A stretch of DNA of 64,000 nt from Calditrichia bacterium (GTDB lineage Bacteria > Calditrichota > Calditrichia > RBG-13-44-9 > J075): assembly GCA_028284905.1 (NCBI GenBank), contig JANQQU010000029.1:87352-151351 (forward strand). Reading direction: 5' to 3'. The notes beneath the pieces are model-generated. The model worked only from the letters and a program-made list of their open reading frames with translations. It ran no database searches and was not told where the DNA came from. Positions 38,908 to 48,220 of the stretch are shown here, in pieces. A program made the position numbers and the translations under genes. How positions within the stretch are numbered: position 1 is the stretch's first letter; every line of letters starts with the position of its first letter.

Positions 38908-39267
38908 TTATTTCAAATGTGTCATCTTCTGTAAATAAATATTCGAAGTGATCAGGAGTGCAAAGAAGAATAGATTTATCAGGGTAATAAAAAAGGAGTC
39001 GTTGTGGGCGATGTGGGCAATTATCGCCGTGATGTAAAAAAGCCCGACACCGGCGTAAGCCCATTCTTTTAATTGCAGCGGTACTGCCGGGATGACTAAA
39101 ATTAGCACTGCAACTATTTTCAATACGGCCAGTTGAATTCGAAAGAAGTCCGGGAAACCCAGTTCGCGAATACCATCCATCGTTTCTTTATGGAAAAAAT
39201 ATGTAAAGGCACTAACCAGGAGCATCCCGGAAACCAGCAGCGTTGTGGTCCAATAGATGGTTTTCAT
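38908..39267 (-). CDS. DoxX-like small membrane protein
   Basis: 119 residues with four membrane helices and the DoxX-like pattern MDGIRELGFPDFFRIQLAVLKIVAVLILVIP. First gene of the operon with the 38389 and M23 genes; spacing 39 nt. DoxX-family proteins are tied to redox or electron-transfer functions in some bacteria, but this subgroup is uncharacterised. Confidence 0.8.
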   Translation of the reverse strand: MKTIYWTTTLLVSGMLLVSAFTYFFHKETMDGIRELGFPDFFRIQLAVLKIVAVLILVIPAVPLQLKEWAYAGVGLFYITAIIAHIAHNDSFFITLINLFFFALLITSNIYLQKMTHLK

Positions 39268-39390
39268 GAAACGCTCAGATCAAAGGGTTGCTGTTTTTAT
39301 AGCGAATTTACTGACTTAAGATATTACAAAATTTTGCTTAAGTGACCAAATAACAAAGTAGCGTCCGCATTAACAAGCAAATCTTCAAGA

Positions 39391-40413
39391 TTAATGCCAG
39401 GGGGCAAATTCATCGTATAACAGTTTGGCGACCTCAGCATTTACCCTCTCATTCGGGTGAGCGTCCAGTGAGTTTACGATCAATTCACTTACCGATCTGT
39501 TTTCGTAATGTTTTGTTAGGTTTAGCACCGTAATCCCTTTGTTAACTAGATATTCGGATACTTTATTAGTAATAACCTTGCTGCCATTCACGTCGCGCAA
39601 ATTCGGCCAAATCAAAAACCCAATCCTGGCGTCAACTTCATCGGCATAACTGATTAATGCATCCAATTCAAGCAGATGCGCATTCCAGATGTCTTTATCG
39701 CTGTATGATTGTTTCAAATAATGCCAATAGGTATTTGAACCTACACTTCCACGATATATTCTCCAATATATCCAGTTCGCTAAATAAGAATAATTAGTAA
39801 ACTGGCGAATGTATTTATTCGGTTTATTTTCGAATGAAGGCATTTGCGCCCCTTTTCCAGCAGCAGCGCTCTCGATATCATTGATGAAATACGAAATGAT
39901 GATCACATCAGGCTTTTTATCATGTGTTTTAAGCGCATTCAAATAATTCCCGGGGTTCCATCCGTTTTTTGCTAGCGTCGTAACAGACCAGTTTTCATCG
40001 AGTTTATTCGCCAGTATATTTGAGAATCTGCTATCGACTTTTTTAATGCCATGTCCGGCAACAAAAGAATCCCCGACAACAAAAACGGTCTTATCCGCCC
40101 ATGAAGGCTCATAATCTCTATACCCATATGAATTAATCGGATGCCAATATTTATTAAACCATTGCCGCGCTGCTAAAGTAAATCCAAATCCATCAGATTG
40201 AACAAAACAATAAGCGAAGAGCGCTTCGAAAATGAGCAAAATATATAGTGTGGAAAATATCGATATTGAAGTATTAACAAGAAATCTTCGGTTTGGATTG
40301 TCTTTGTTCCACAGCCGCAGAAAAACGTAAGCCGCTGCTGCGCAAAGAATTGTAATTGCAACGAAATATGCGACGAGCAATACATAATAGTGATCTGTAA
40401 ACAATGTCCTCAT
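39391..40413 (-). CDS. membrane-anchored SGNH/GDSL hydrolase-like protein
   Basis: 340 residues. N-terminal membrane helices (about 8-30 and 45-70) are followed by VFVVGDSFVAGHGIKK, the GDSL/SGNH block I motif with nucleophile Ser in GDSF, then VIIISYFINDIES (Asn of the SGNH set) and DAHPNERVN (Asp and His block V). These enzymes cleave esters, often acetyl groups on glycans. Large spaces on both sides suggest a separate transcript. Confidence 0.85.
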   Translation of the reverse strand: MRTLFTDHYYVLLVAYFVAITILCAAAAYVFLRLWNKDNPNRRFLVNTSISIFSTLYILLIFEALFAYCFVQSDGFGFTLAARQWFNKYWHPINSYGYRDYEPSWADKTVFVVGDSFVAGHGIKKVDSRFSNILANKLDENWSVTTLAKNGWNPGNYLNALKTHDKKPDVIIISYFINDIESAAAGKGAQMPSFENKPNKYIRQFTNYSYLANWIYWRIYRGSVGSNTYWHYLKQSYSDKDIWNAHLLELDALISYADEVDARIGFLIWPNLRDVNGSKVITNKVSEYLVNKGITVLNLTKHYENRSVSELIVNSLDAHPNERVNAEVAKLLYDEFAPWH

Positions 40414-40688
40414 AACCAGCTGTTTTTATTGTAGTCTAATACCCTTCAGAAAAACAGTGTTGTTCTGAGGCATTTTTTGGACTAACAAAAATACAAGATG
40501 CTTTATCCTTGTATAAAGCGCTTATCGGTTTCTGGAATCAGCGACGAATTGCGATTACCGGACGGCTACTTTCGGCAGATTACGACGTGGTGATGCCCCT
40601 AAGAGCATCACCATATCAAAAAAAACGGTTGGGGTAAATTGAAGAGATTACATAAATACCAGCTGGGAGACCAGCAATTAAAACACGA

Positions 40689-41555
40689 TTATTGTAGTGT
40701 AGAAAGATACTGTTCGGCAACAACCCGGTATCTACCGTATGCCGCATTTTGAAAGGCAATTTTGGCGTTGGCATTATCACCGGACATCATTAATCCTTCC
40801 CCTTTTACCAGGTAGATCTTCGCTTTATCGCTCCTGCTGCCCCGGTGGACCTCGAGCGCCATTTCTGCAGCTTTAACGCATTCGTTATAAGCGCCTTTAA
40901 TCTTATGGGCAACAGCAGTGTAATAGTAATAATCGGCATCCGGTTCAAGATATTGGGAAAGTCCAGCGATTGCAGCAAGTGCACGATCGGCATCGGCAGG
41001 CGTAGCATTCTCCTTTCCTACGGCGGTAGATGCCTGGTAGTAAAAATGATCGCGAATAGCGGTTCTGGCAAGTCGGGAAGTCTTGCGATCTTTGCTCTTT
41101 TCGACTTCGCTCCACGCCTTAAGTGCCTCCTCCAGGCGGCCGAGTTTTTTTAGGGCCAGTCCTTCGCCATAGCGGTTTTTCAGATATGCAGGATAGATTG
41201 CCAGACCATTTCGATAATGCGTCAGGGCCTGCTCATACTCCCGGGCCTTTAGGGCAATCACGCCCAGTTTATAATCGATCTGGGCAGCTACATAGCGAGA
41301 CTTTCGGGCAATTTCCGCATCTCCGGCCTGCTCGGCAAGCGGTGCGGCTTTCATAAAATTTTCCCGGGCAGTTGGATAGTCTTTTTCCTTGGCAGCAGCT
41401 AAGGCAGCATTATATAGTTGCTTATAATCCTGGGCCAGTAGCGGTGTGATGCTAAAACCGGTCAGCAAAATTATCAGTAGCAAAAGAGAAGGTATTCGCC
41501 AATTAGTATTCTCAAGCTTACTTTTCACGGATGGTTGCGGGAGGGATTTCTTCAT
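40689..41555 (-). CDS. secreted TPR protein
   Basis: 288 residues with a signal peptide after a basic 20-residue N-terminal stretch (cleavage near LLAQ). The rest is helical tandem repeats with TPR signs such as YNAALAAAKEKDYPTARENFMKAAPLAEQAGD, ALTHYRNGLAIYPAYLKNRYGEGLALKKLGRLEEALKAW and AYNECVKAAEMALEVHRGSRSDKAKIYLVKGEGL. Likely a periplasmic scaffold; partner unknown. The next gene downstream on its strand lies over 270 nt away. Confidence 0.82.
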   Translation of the reverse strand: MKKSLPQPSVKSKLENTNWRIPSLLLLIILLTGFSITPLLAQDYKQLYNAALAAAKEKDYPTARENFMKAAPLAEQAGDAEIARKSRYVAAQIDYKLGVIALKAREYEQALTHYRNGLAIYPAYLKNRYGEGLALKKLGRLEEALKAWSEVEKSKDRKTSRLARTAIRDHFYYQASTAVGKENATPADADRALAAIAGLSQYLEPDADYYYYTAVAHKIKGAYNECVKAAEMALEVHRGSRSDKAKIYLVKGEGLMMSGDNANAKIAFQNAAYGRYRVVAEQYLSTLQ

Positions 41556-41629
41556 TTTTTTAATCTCCGTTAGCGAGGATAAAAGAACTATAAAAGTTTA
41601 TTTCGCGATTCATTCGAAAGGTATTTGTG

Positions 41630-41722
41630 GAACCCTTTCAGGGTAAAATAATACGCTATTATAGCCCGGGGCGGAAAAGATGCCCCGGGCTATAATGGGT
41701 AACCGCTTTGCGGTAAATATGC
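41630..41722. repeat. CCCTTTCAGGG-type hairpin cluster, copy 2
   Basis: ACCCTTTCAGGGT followed by a perfect 14-bp-arm hairpin at 41659-41672 and 41682-41695 (TATAGCCCGGGGC with its inverted copy) and a short ACCGCTTTGCGGT. It follows the stop of the 41778 gene on the minus strand and may also act as a terminator. Same family as 25882-26070. Confidence 0.7.
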
Positions 41723-41777
41723 ATAGATGTAACAGACTTCATCTCGAAGCGCTGTTTTTAGAACCTCTGAACTGCGG

Positions 41778-43046
41778 TTAATTTAATTCGAAATCCAGCC
41801 AAATCAACCGATGGTCCGAGGCTTTTTTCACTAAAGCCGCTGCTGCTGCATCCGCTGTTGAGTCCGGCCAGAAAACCCCTCCGCTTACCGGATTTAAATC
41901 TTTACTCGGCAGCAGATGATCGATACGTAAACCGCGGCCGCTGCGCCAGCCAGTGGTCCATCGTTCGGCAAATTTTGGCGGTCCGGGTTTTTGTCCGCTC
42001 AATGCGCCTTCGCTAACCAACAGATGACCACAATCTTTCACCCGGGGATGGGTCAACAGTTGATCGATCGAACGTTGCCCGGTTTCCAGCTGGTCTCCCT
42101 GGGGCGCAGCATTGAGATCGCCGGCGATGATAAAGCTGGCATTTTCCGGCAATCCACCCCGGATGCCATTATCATCGACCATTACCGTATCATTATTGAG
42201 GTAATGAACCCACATGCGAATTTCATCATAATTGCGGCGCCCGTTCCGGTCTTCCGGGCCGTCAAACACTGGTGGGGTTGGATGAGATACCAACAGGTGA
42301 ATCAACTGATCGCCAATTTTTACCGGCACGTCCCAATGAGATTTACTGGAGAGGCGAAAGATCTCGATTTCATCTTCCGAGTACCAATCGGCAGGAATTA
42401 AATTATCCGGTAGATCTTTCCAGCGGAATTTCTGAAAGGTGCGGGCACTTTCCAGTTGCAGGGGAAAGCGGGAGAGAATAGCCATCGCGTATTGACCGGG
42501 GTAAGCGCCATAGCCATAACAATCGCCGCCATGGTTCCGGGACCCACGATCGGCATCTGTCGCGATCATTCCGTTATTGTCAAAATCCTTCCCGGCAAGT
42601 ATACCGGTATTCGATGGGGCCGCATAGATAAACGGATAGCTGAGGGAATTTTCTCCCTGGTTTAAATACGCATCATTGAAGCGTTTTGCATTCAGGGTAA
42701 GGTCATTGTCTTCAGACGAGAGGTCCAGGTCGATCTCATTCAATATCAGTACGTCCGGATTATTCTTGCGAACAATTTCCGCAGCGGCGATCAACTGCTC
42801 GTTCTGACCAACGCCATTCGCATCAGTCTCACTCAGCTTTTCGGTGGACATCTCCCAAATATTAAATTGGGCAATACGCACCACTTTTTTCTCTACAGGC
42901 TTTTCCGCATTGCAACCGCTGCTGAATATTCCCAGCAGCAGGACAACAATAACACGGCTGATCAGCGCTATAATTTTTCTCAGATTATCTGTTAGCAATG
43001 TCGGCACTCCACGATTCAATTTGACTTGTGATTTTTGGCAGAACAA
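41778..43046 (-). CDS. endonuclease/exonuclease/phosphatase (EEP)-family lipoprotein
   Basis: 422 residues. Lipobox IFSSGC near residue 45 marks a lipoprotein. EEP blocks are IAQFNIWEMS, NPDVLILNEIDLD (metal Glu), LVSHPTPPVF (His), FIIAGDLNAAPQGDQ and the terminal ASDHRLIWLDFEL (Asp-His pair). The family cleaves phosphodiester bonds in DNA, RNA or lipids; as a lipoprotein, an extracellular nuclease or phospholipase-type role is likely. The start is unclear: the first candidate is a TTG (43046), and no ATG opens the frame before the signal sequence. Confidence 0.87.
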   Translation of the reverse strand: MFCQKSQVKLNRGVPTLLTDNLRKIIALISRVIVVLLLGIFSSGCNAEKPVEKKVVRIAQFNIWEMSTEKLSETDANGVGQNEQLIAAAEIVRKNNPDVLILNEIDLDLSSEDNDLTLNAKRFNDAYLNQGENSLSYPFIYAAPSNTGILAGKDFDNNGMIATDADRGSRNHGGDCYGYGAYPGQYAMAILSRFPLQLESARTFQKFRWKDLPDNLIPADWYSEDEIEIFRLSSKSHWDVPVKIGDQLIHLLVSHPTPPVFDGPEDRNGRRNYDEIRMWVHYLNNDTVMVDDNGIRGGLPENASFIIAGDLNAAPQGDQLETGQRSIDQLLTHPRVKDCGHLLVSEGALSGQKPGPPKFAERWTTGWRSGRGLRIDHLLPSKDLNPVSGGVFWPDSTADAAAAALVKKASDHRLIWLDFELN

Positions 43047-43187
43047 AATTTCCGGGAAGAAATAAAGCCATTTTCATCCCCTTCCTGATATTACAAAACT
43101 TCGCTCAAACCAGCAAATGCCCGAAGGTGCCAACAGGTTGAACACGCACCGCCCTTAATCAGAAGAAGTGATTGATCGGAACGTCTT

Positions 43188-43760
43188 CTATAGTCGTATT
43201 GCCAGGTTCAATCCAATTGATTGTTCCGGGGGATTTATCATTGGCTGCAGCGAGAACTTTTCTCTCTGCTGCAAATTATATTGCCGGACCGACACAGGGA
43301 CAATCGCGATATTCCAAACAGCGGTGCCAAAGCTGACGATCAACGCGCCCAATATGGTTATCTCTTCCGCACTGGATCCATTTTCATCCCAAGTGCCTCC
43401 GGTAGTAACACCGGAAACCAGGAGCCAGGCGCCGAGGCGAACCGCAGCCCCAATCATTCCCCGCTTTTTATCTCCGGCATAAAAGTTTCCCATCGAAGGT
43501 CCCATTATTCCCCCAGAACCTAAAAGCATAGTGCCAAGCGCAATATTGGATTCCCGATGTAATGACATGACACCAACAACAGTTGGTAATACTGTACTGC
43601 CAACGGATAAGAGCATCCCTTTCGCAACACTCTTCTCTTTGATAATACTGTTTCGTGTTACCGACACGGAAGCAGGCGAACTCAATTCCTGTGCATTAAT
43701 GGCTTCCGACACAAACAAGATAAGAAAAAGCAGGCTAAAACGGACAATGATCGTTTTCAT
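43188..43760 (-). CDS. hypothetical exported membrane protein
   Basis: 190 residues; AAGGAGG 6 nt upstream of the ATG; signal peptide ends near EAINAQ. Three or four hydrophobic segments rich in Gly and Ala follow (GMLLSVGSTVLPTVVGVM, IALGTMLLGSGGIMGPSMG, IGAAVRLGAWLLVSGV). Similar proteins with duplicated glycine-rich helices occur in FCB genomes, but I cannot name the family. Separate transcript. Confidence 0.7.
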   Translation of the reverse strand: MKTIIVRFSLLFLILFVSEAINAQELSSPASVSVTRNSIIKEKSVAKGMLLSVGSTVLPTVVGVMSLHRESNIALGTMLLGSGGIMGPSMGNFYAGDKKRGMIGAAVRLGAWLLVSGVTTGGTWDENGSSAEEITILGALIVSFGTAVWNIAIVPVSVRQYNLQQREKFSLQPMINPPEQSIGLNLAIRL

Positions 43761-44185
43761 TAGATCCTCCTTTTTAAAATGATGGCTTCAATATTTAGAA
43801 GGATCAAATTTTGTGCCATAAGAAAGCTCAAAACCAGCAAAAAAACAGGGCAGCAATTTGTTGTTTATTTTGAATTTATAGGCAGGCTACTTTAAAACGG
43901 TGATAGCGGGTAGTTATTATCGTATTTTTATCGACAATTTCCCCGAGTTAACATCGGTGACTTTTCCGGAAATTACGGCCTTTTGAGAAGGATATTTACC
44001 AATATCCGGAGATACGATATGGCTTTCCGGAATATGTAAACAGTGCCGGATTCTTATGCCAGGATGATAATTTCATTAAACAGGAAATGGGCATCCTAAA
44101 ATCCCGAATACCCATTTCTCTTAAATTTTATTAACGAATTCATTCTAACCAATACCAGAAAATCAAACATTTCTCAGCGAAAAAA
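43761..44185. other. intergenic region with one hairpin
   Basis: 425 bases between genes on the minus strand. GAAATGGGCAT (44084-44094) pairs with ATACCCATTTC (44108-44118), 68 nt beyond the NmrA-family stop, a plausible but T-poor terminator. I see nothing else. Confidence 0.45.
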
Positions 44186-45061
44186 TTAGCTGCCGATTCT
44201 GGCCAGATATTCCTGAAAGGTTTCCGCATCCCGGCCGAGCACTTTTTTGACATCAGTAGTAACCGGTGCAGTCAGTCCGAGGGTCTTTGCGTATTCCGCG
44301 CCGGCCAGATTTCCAACCAGAAAGTCGGGGATATAGGGATTGTCTTCCAGGCTTTTTGTATATGGCTCATTGGGGACACCAACATAGCTTACCGGTTTTC
44401 CCAAATGGCCCGCCAGCAGTGCAGCAACTTCCGAATCCTGTAATGCCGTCGGCCCGGTCAATTGGTATGACTGCCCATAATGCTTTTCACCTTCCAGGGC
44501 GACTGTCGCCATTACTTCGCCAAGGTCTTTCACGGAAACATAGGCAGATTTAACCTTGCCATCCTCTTCCGGAGCACCATAGAATGCCCCGGTTTCCTCA
44601 ATCGCCCCCAATTGATAAATGAGCATATTTGTCATAAAGAGCGTTGGGCGAACAGAGGTCCAACCGACGCCATCGAGATTCATCAGGTATTGATCGAGCA
44701 CTTCATGTTCCTTGCCAATTGGCAATGGGGACTCCGGTCCGCAGAGCGTCCCGGACATTTTAATGACATGCTGCACACTCTCCGTTTCGGCGGCGGCATC
44801 GAGGAGTGCTTTCCCCGGAGTAACAATGTCCGGTAATACCGGCATAACGATCACGCAGCTTTGCACACCATCCAATGCCGTCCGGTAGGTTTCCGGTTTT
44901 TCCCAGTCAAAAGAAACAACTTCAACATTAGCGCCAAAACGCTCTTGCGCCTTGCCGGCATCCCGTGCAGCAACACGCACATTACCATTTCCATTTTCCA
45001 ACAGCGCATCTACCGTAGCGCCGCCACTGTTGCCGGTAGCGCCAATAACCAAAATTTTCAT
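44186..45061 (-). CDS. NmrA-family NAD(P)-binding oxidoreductase
   Basis: 291 residues. The Rossmann motif ILVIGATGNSGGATVDALL starts the protein, followed by VRVAARDAGKAQERF and SCVIVMPVLP. The C-terminal half carries the NmrA/SDR pattern DGVGWTSVRPTLFMTNMLIY and AYVSVKDLGEVMATVALEGEKH. NmrA-type proteins act as NAD(P)H-quinone or azo reductases or redox sensors. Start with AGGAG 7 nt upstream. Single gene. Confidence 0.88.
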   Translation of the reverse strand: MKILVIGATGNSGGATVDALLENGNGNVRVAARDAGKAQERFGANVEVVSFDWEKPETYRTALDGVQSCVIVMPVLPDIVTPGKALLDAAAETESVQHVIKMSGTLCGPESPLPIGKEHEVLDQYLMNLDGVGWTSVRPTLFMTNMLIYQLGAIEETGAFYGAPEEDGKVKSAYVSVKDLGEVMATVALEGEKHYGQSYQLTGPTALQDSEVAALLAGHLGKPVSYVGVPNEPYTKSLEDNPYIPDFLVGNLAGAEYAKTLGLTAPVTTDVKKVLGRDAETFQEYLARIGS

Positions 45062-45189
45062 CTTATACTCCTGGGAAAGTTTATATTTAGTCTAAATTTA
45101 TTAATGTCCCTAATTTATCCTGATCCCGGAATTTACGCAAAAAATTACCCGCTGGCAGTCCCGGTTTCTATCAATCAGGCAATCGGGCA

Positions 45190-45594
45190 CTATTCCGGCT
45201 TGTCCGTAACCACAGCCAAAGAATTTAGGGTGATTTCAATTTCTTCATCCTCAAATCCTTTATCCAAAGCGGCTGAATTATAGGTAATAAACAACATCAG
45301 TTTCTTCGATTTCAGAAACCAAATATGCCAGTAATTGTTGTCTTCTGTGTAGTCGAAGGTAATTCCGGAGAAGTTGGTATGATCAACATCGCTGACGGTA
45401 ATATCTTCATCAGCGTACTCCGCTGCAAAGGCTTCCAGATCATCCCTGGTAACATCGGTATCTTTCGTGAATGAGCTAATATGTAACGCACCCACGCCAT
45501 CCGGATCATGGATAACAGTGTAATCATCTTCCTGGTAGGCCTCCCAATGTTCGGGAGGATTTACCGTCCATAAATCTGTTCGATATTCATTCAT
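45190..45594 (-). CDS. small conserved hypothetical protein
   Basis: 134 residues, acidic, no signal peptide. Pattern: WTVNPPEHWEAYQEDDYTVIHDPDGVGALHISSF, later FSGITFDYTEDNNYWHIWFLKSKKLMLFITYN and a C-terminal EIEITLNSLAVV. This beta-rich layout recalls small stress- or lipoprotein-type domains, but I do not recognise the family. GGGAAG lies 6 nt upstream of the ATG. Confidence 0.65.
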   Translation of the reverse strand: MNEYRTDLWTVNPPEHWEAYQEDDYTVIHDPDGVGALHISSFTKDTDVTRDDLEAFAAEYADEDITVSDVDHTNFSGITFDYTEDNNYWHIWFLKSKKLMLFITYNSAALDKGFEDEEIEITLNSLAVVTDKPE

Positions 45595-45664
45595 ATTTTA
45601 CTTCCCAATACCCGGTGCTGAGACCGGTAACGAAAATGGATTTCAATCCGGTTAATTCTGGGCA

Positions 45665-47137
45665 TTATCTTAAGAGTGTAAATTTCTTGGCGTCTGTAAA
45701 TTCCCCCGCCTGAATGCGATAAAAATAGAAGCCACTAACAACGCTTTCGCCCGACTGATCACGCCCATCCCACTGAACACGATAGCTACCCGGAGAGTGG
45801 TTTTCGTTGACCAATGTCTTCACCAAGCGACCGCGAATATCATAAATTTTCAGCGTAACAAATTCTGAGGAAGCAATCCGGTATTCGATATTCGTAGCGG
45901 GATTAAAAGGATTGGGATAGTTTTGCGCCAGGGCGAATCCGTCTGCCAATTGTTCCGGCTGCTCGGCAATTGCCGTAGGAACGACATAGTTATCCTGGGC
46001 GAGATGATAAGCAAAGACCTGGCCGGTCGCTGCATACCAAATATTTTTATGGTTGCTAACGTGGTCGAGATGGCTCCAGACATAGGCGCTGTCCCATTCA
46101 ACCACATTCGGATGCATCAAAAAATGATACACCTCTCCCGCTGCGACCGCTTCATCAAAGCCGGCATTCAGGTAAAGGCTGTCATCACTACCGATGCCCC
46201 AGCCCAATCGCGAGCGCGGTGGATCGATTGCCCGGGTAACGCCGACCGGCAGATACATACCATTCTGCGTATCCCAATCGGAGAAACCGCTGTAACCGTC
46301 GTAATAAAGCCGGTTTACTAAAAATTGATTCATTCCCAGCACGGAATCGATGGCAGCATCCGTATAGCCGTTTGGCGCAATCCAGGTATAAACATATTCC
46401 TTATTGCCGTTTTGAAAATCTGCCGGTAAGGTAAGGTTGTCAATAATCTCCTGCTTGTTCAGGGTAATTTCTTCATAATAATTCCAAACCCCGGGACCGG
46501 GATGAGAGCGTGAATGCGCAGCTGCTTCGACATACCCTTCGTTCAATTGATTTTGTATAAATGCATAAGTTGAGCTGTTGCAGCCACCGGTATTAATACC
46601 GATGCTGACCCAAATTTTGTAATCCTGCAAAATATTGATAGCAGTGTTGAATTTATTCCGACTCCACTCCGCCATATCGTCGGCAGTACAGATTACTGCT
46701 GCATCGCGATTGTCGTAGTATTTGCTAATACCATCAAAAACAGCGGCAATATTGTTCCCGCCATTATCAGTGACTTTCAAAAAGAGTGAATCACTGCTGC
46801 TGCGGAATGCGACCGATATATATCCCTTGTTCTCAGCGGCGTCAAAGCGCACCACTTCCAGGCCATTAAAAAACTCATCAGCTGTTTTTTCCTCCAGTTC
46901 TGTCCAGCTTTCATCAGACGAGTGGCGGTAATGGGCAAGGAGGTCCGTTGTGCCGGCAGGGAGAGACACTTCATAAGTTAGCGGATAGGCAAAACCATAA
47001 TCCAAGTGGGTTTGCGGATCGACGGCGATTTCCAGTGTCGAGGCTGCGCCGGACTGCACGTTAATAATATTCCACTGCGCCATTAGCGGCGTAAAAAGAA
47101 TCAGAGAAGCAAGCAGAGCTGTTACGGATCGAATCAT
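45665..47137 (-). CDS. secreted polysaccharide-deacetylase-like protein with type IX-style sorting domain
   Basis: 490 residues. Signal peptide ends near PLMAQ. The middle part resembles NodB-type deacetylases: an acidic VICTADDMAEW and the metal-binding HSRSHPG, although a full triad with a catalytic base is less clear. The C-terminal 85 residues are a FlgD-like sorting domain starting FALAQNYPNPFNPATNIEY and ending GFYFYRIQAGEFTDAKKFTLL, the hallmark of type IX secretion substrates. It is therefore probably displayed at or released from the outer membrane and acts on a glycan. ATG with AAAGGA 5 nt upstream. Confidence 0.82.
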   Translation of the reverse strand: MIRSVTALLASLILFTPLMAQWNIINVQSGAASTLEIAVDPQTHLDYGFAYPLTYEVSLPAGTTDLLAHYRHSSDESWTELEEKTADEFFNGLEVVRFDAAENKGYISVAFRSSSDSLFLKVTDNGGNNIAAVFDGISKYYDNRDAAVICTADDMAEWSRNKFNTAINILQDYKIWVSIGINTGGCNSSTYAFIQNQLNEGYVEAAAHSRSHPGPGVWNYYEEITLNKQEIIDNLTLPADFQNGNKEYVYTWIAPNGYTDAAIDSVLGMNQFLVNRLYYDGYSGFSDWDTQNGMYLPVGVTRAIDPPRSRLGWGIGSDDSLYLNAGFDEAVAAGEVYHFLMHPNVVEWDSAYVWSHLDHVSNHKNIWYAATGQVFAYHLAQDNYVVPTAIAEQPEQLADGFALAQNYPNPFNPATNIEYRIASSEFVTLKIYDIRGRLVKTLVNENHSPGSYRVQWDGRDQSGESVVSGFYFYRIQAGEFTDAKKFTLLR

Positions 47138-47181
47138 TTCATTCCTTTCGGGTTAACACAAAATTATCTGATTACAATAAA

Positions 47182-47703
47182 TTATATCAAGGTCATTTCC
47201 AACTGATTAAAGCCGTTTTTTCGGATTATCTTGCGTTTTACGGTTTCCAGATTTTCCAGGCGATGGCGGGCGAAAAGGGGGATGCCTGTATTGAGTCGGA
47301 TAGGCATTTCGGAAATGCTCAGGTGGGTTAATAGTCCTTCATCAAGTAATGAAGAAGCCAATTCGCCGCCGCCCACCAACCAGAGATGTTTTAATTCCAT
47401 CGCTGCTGCTGCCGGAATAATGTCCTTAATCGTTCTCTCATTTTCAAGGTTTGCGCCATCCAAAGTTTCCAGGGCCCGGCTGGTACACACCCAGCCTGGT
47501 TTATCGCCATAGGGCCAGCTGCCGTAATTAAAGATAAAATCGTATGTGCTTCGCCCCATTACTAATCCATCGATACTGGCGAAAAATTCTTCGTACCCGG
47601 TATCCGCCGGATCTATATCGAGGGTGTCCAGCCAGGAAACATCGCCATCTTCCCGGGCAATAAAGCCATCGAGACTGCTGGCTGCGTAGTAGGTAATTTT
47701 CAT
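47182..47703 (-). CDS. DHFR/RibD C-terminal-like reductase family protein
   Basis: 173 residues. Pattern of the RibD C-terminal/YwjB-YyaP group: MKITYYAASSLDGFIAREDGDVSWLD, GLVMGRSTYDF and HLWLVGGGELASSLLDEGLLTHLSISEMPI. These proteins have the dihydrofolate-reductase fold and bind NADPH; most are uncharacterised. AGGAGG lies 11 nt upstream of the ATG. The next gene upstream on the strand starts 470 nt earlier, with a 32-nt gap between them, so they may be co-transcribed. Confidence 0.88.
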   Translation of the reverse strand: MKITYYAASSLDGFIAREDGDVSWLDTLDIDPADTGYEEFFASIDGLVMGRSTYDFIFNYGSWPYGDKPGWVCTSRALETLDGANLENERTIKDIIPAAAAMELKHLWLVGGGELASSLLDEGLLTHLSISEMPIRLNTGIPLFARHRLENLETVKRKIIRKNGFNQLEMTLI

Positions 47704-47735
47704 ATTTAGCGATGCCTCCTTCAGACAAAATTTCG

Positions 47736-48173
47736 CTAGAGATTTGCCCAGCTTGCCATAAGCCCAAACAGGTGAACAATTGCGAATATCAAACAGATTA
47801 TTGAACTAAACATCCAAAAGCCAATACTATTTTCCCGAACATAGGGATGAGCACTGAGAAAAGGTAATACCAGACCGCCAAAGCCGCGCAGAAAATAGAC
47901 AATCGTTATTGCGGCCAGAATAAACTTCTGGAAAGGCAATGCCGGTAAAATGCCGGCAACGGCCCAGGCAACCATTCCCCAGATAGTCAGGATGACCGCA
48001 ATAGCGAATGTCAGCATGGCCGGCAATACGGACTTCTCTTCCGCCAATCTGGCCATCCTTTCCCCGGCACCAAAAAAGCGATACCATTTCGGCCCGCCGA
48101 TGATAATGGCAATATGCATTATCGCGATAGCAAAATTGAGCAGACCAGCGATGTATAACCAATCTAATTGCAT
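47736..48173 (-). CDS. small four-helix membrane protein of unknown function
   Basis: 145 residues, four hydrophobic helices, AAAGG 6 nt upstream of the ATG. Pattern MQLDWLYIAGLLNFAIAIMHIAIIIGGPKWYRFFGAGE and a conserved-looking VYFLRGFGGLVLPFL. No known motif. Likely in one operon with the DHFR-like gene at 47182. Confidence 0.75.
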   Translation of the reverse strand: MQLDWLYIAGLLNFAIAIMHIAIIIGGPKWYRFFGAGERMARLAEEKSVLPAMLTFAIAVILTIWGMVAWAVAGILPALPFQKFILAAITIVYFLRGFGGLVLPFLSAHPYVRENSIGFWMFSSIICLIFAIVHLFGLMASWANL

Positions 48174-48220
48174 TTAGAGCCTTTCGGTTTTCCGGTTAAT
48201 CTTCTGCTGCCGAGCGGGCA

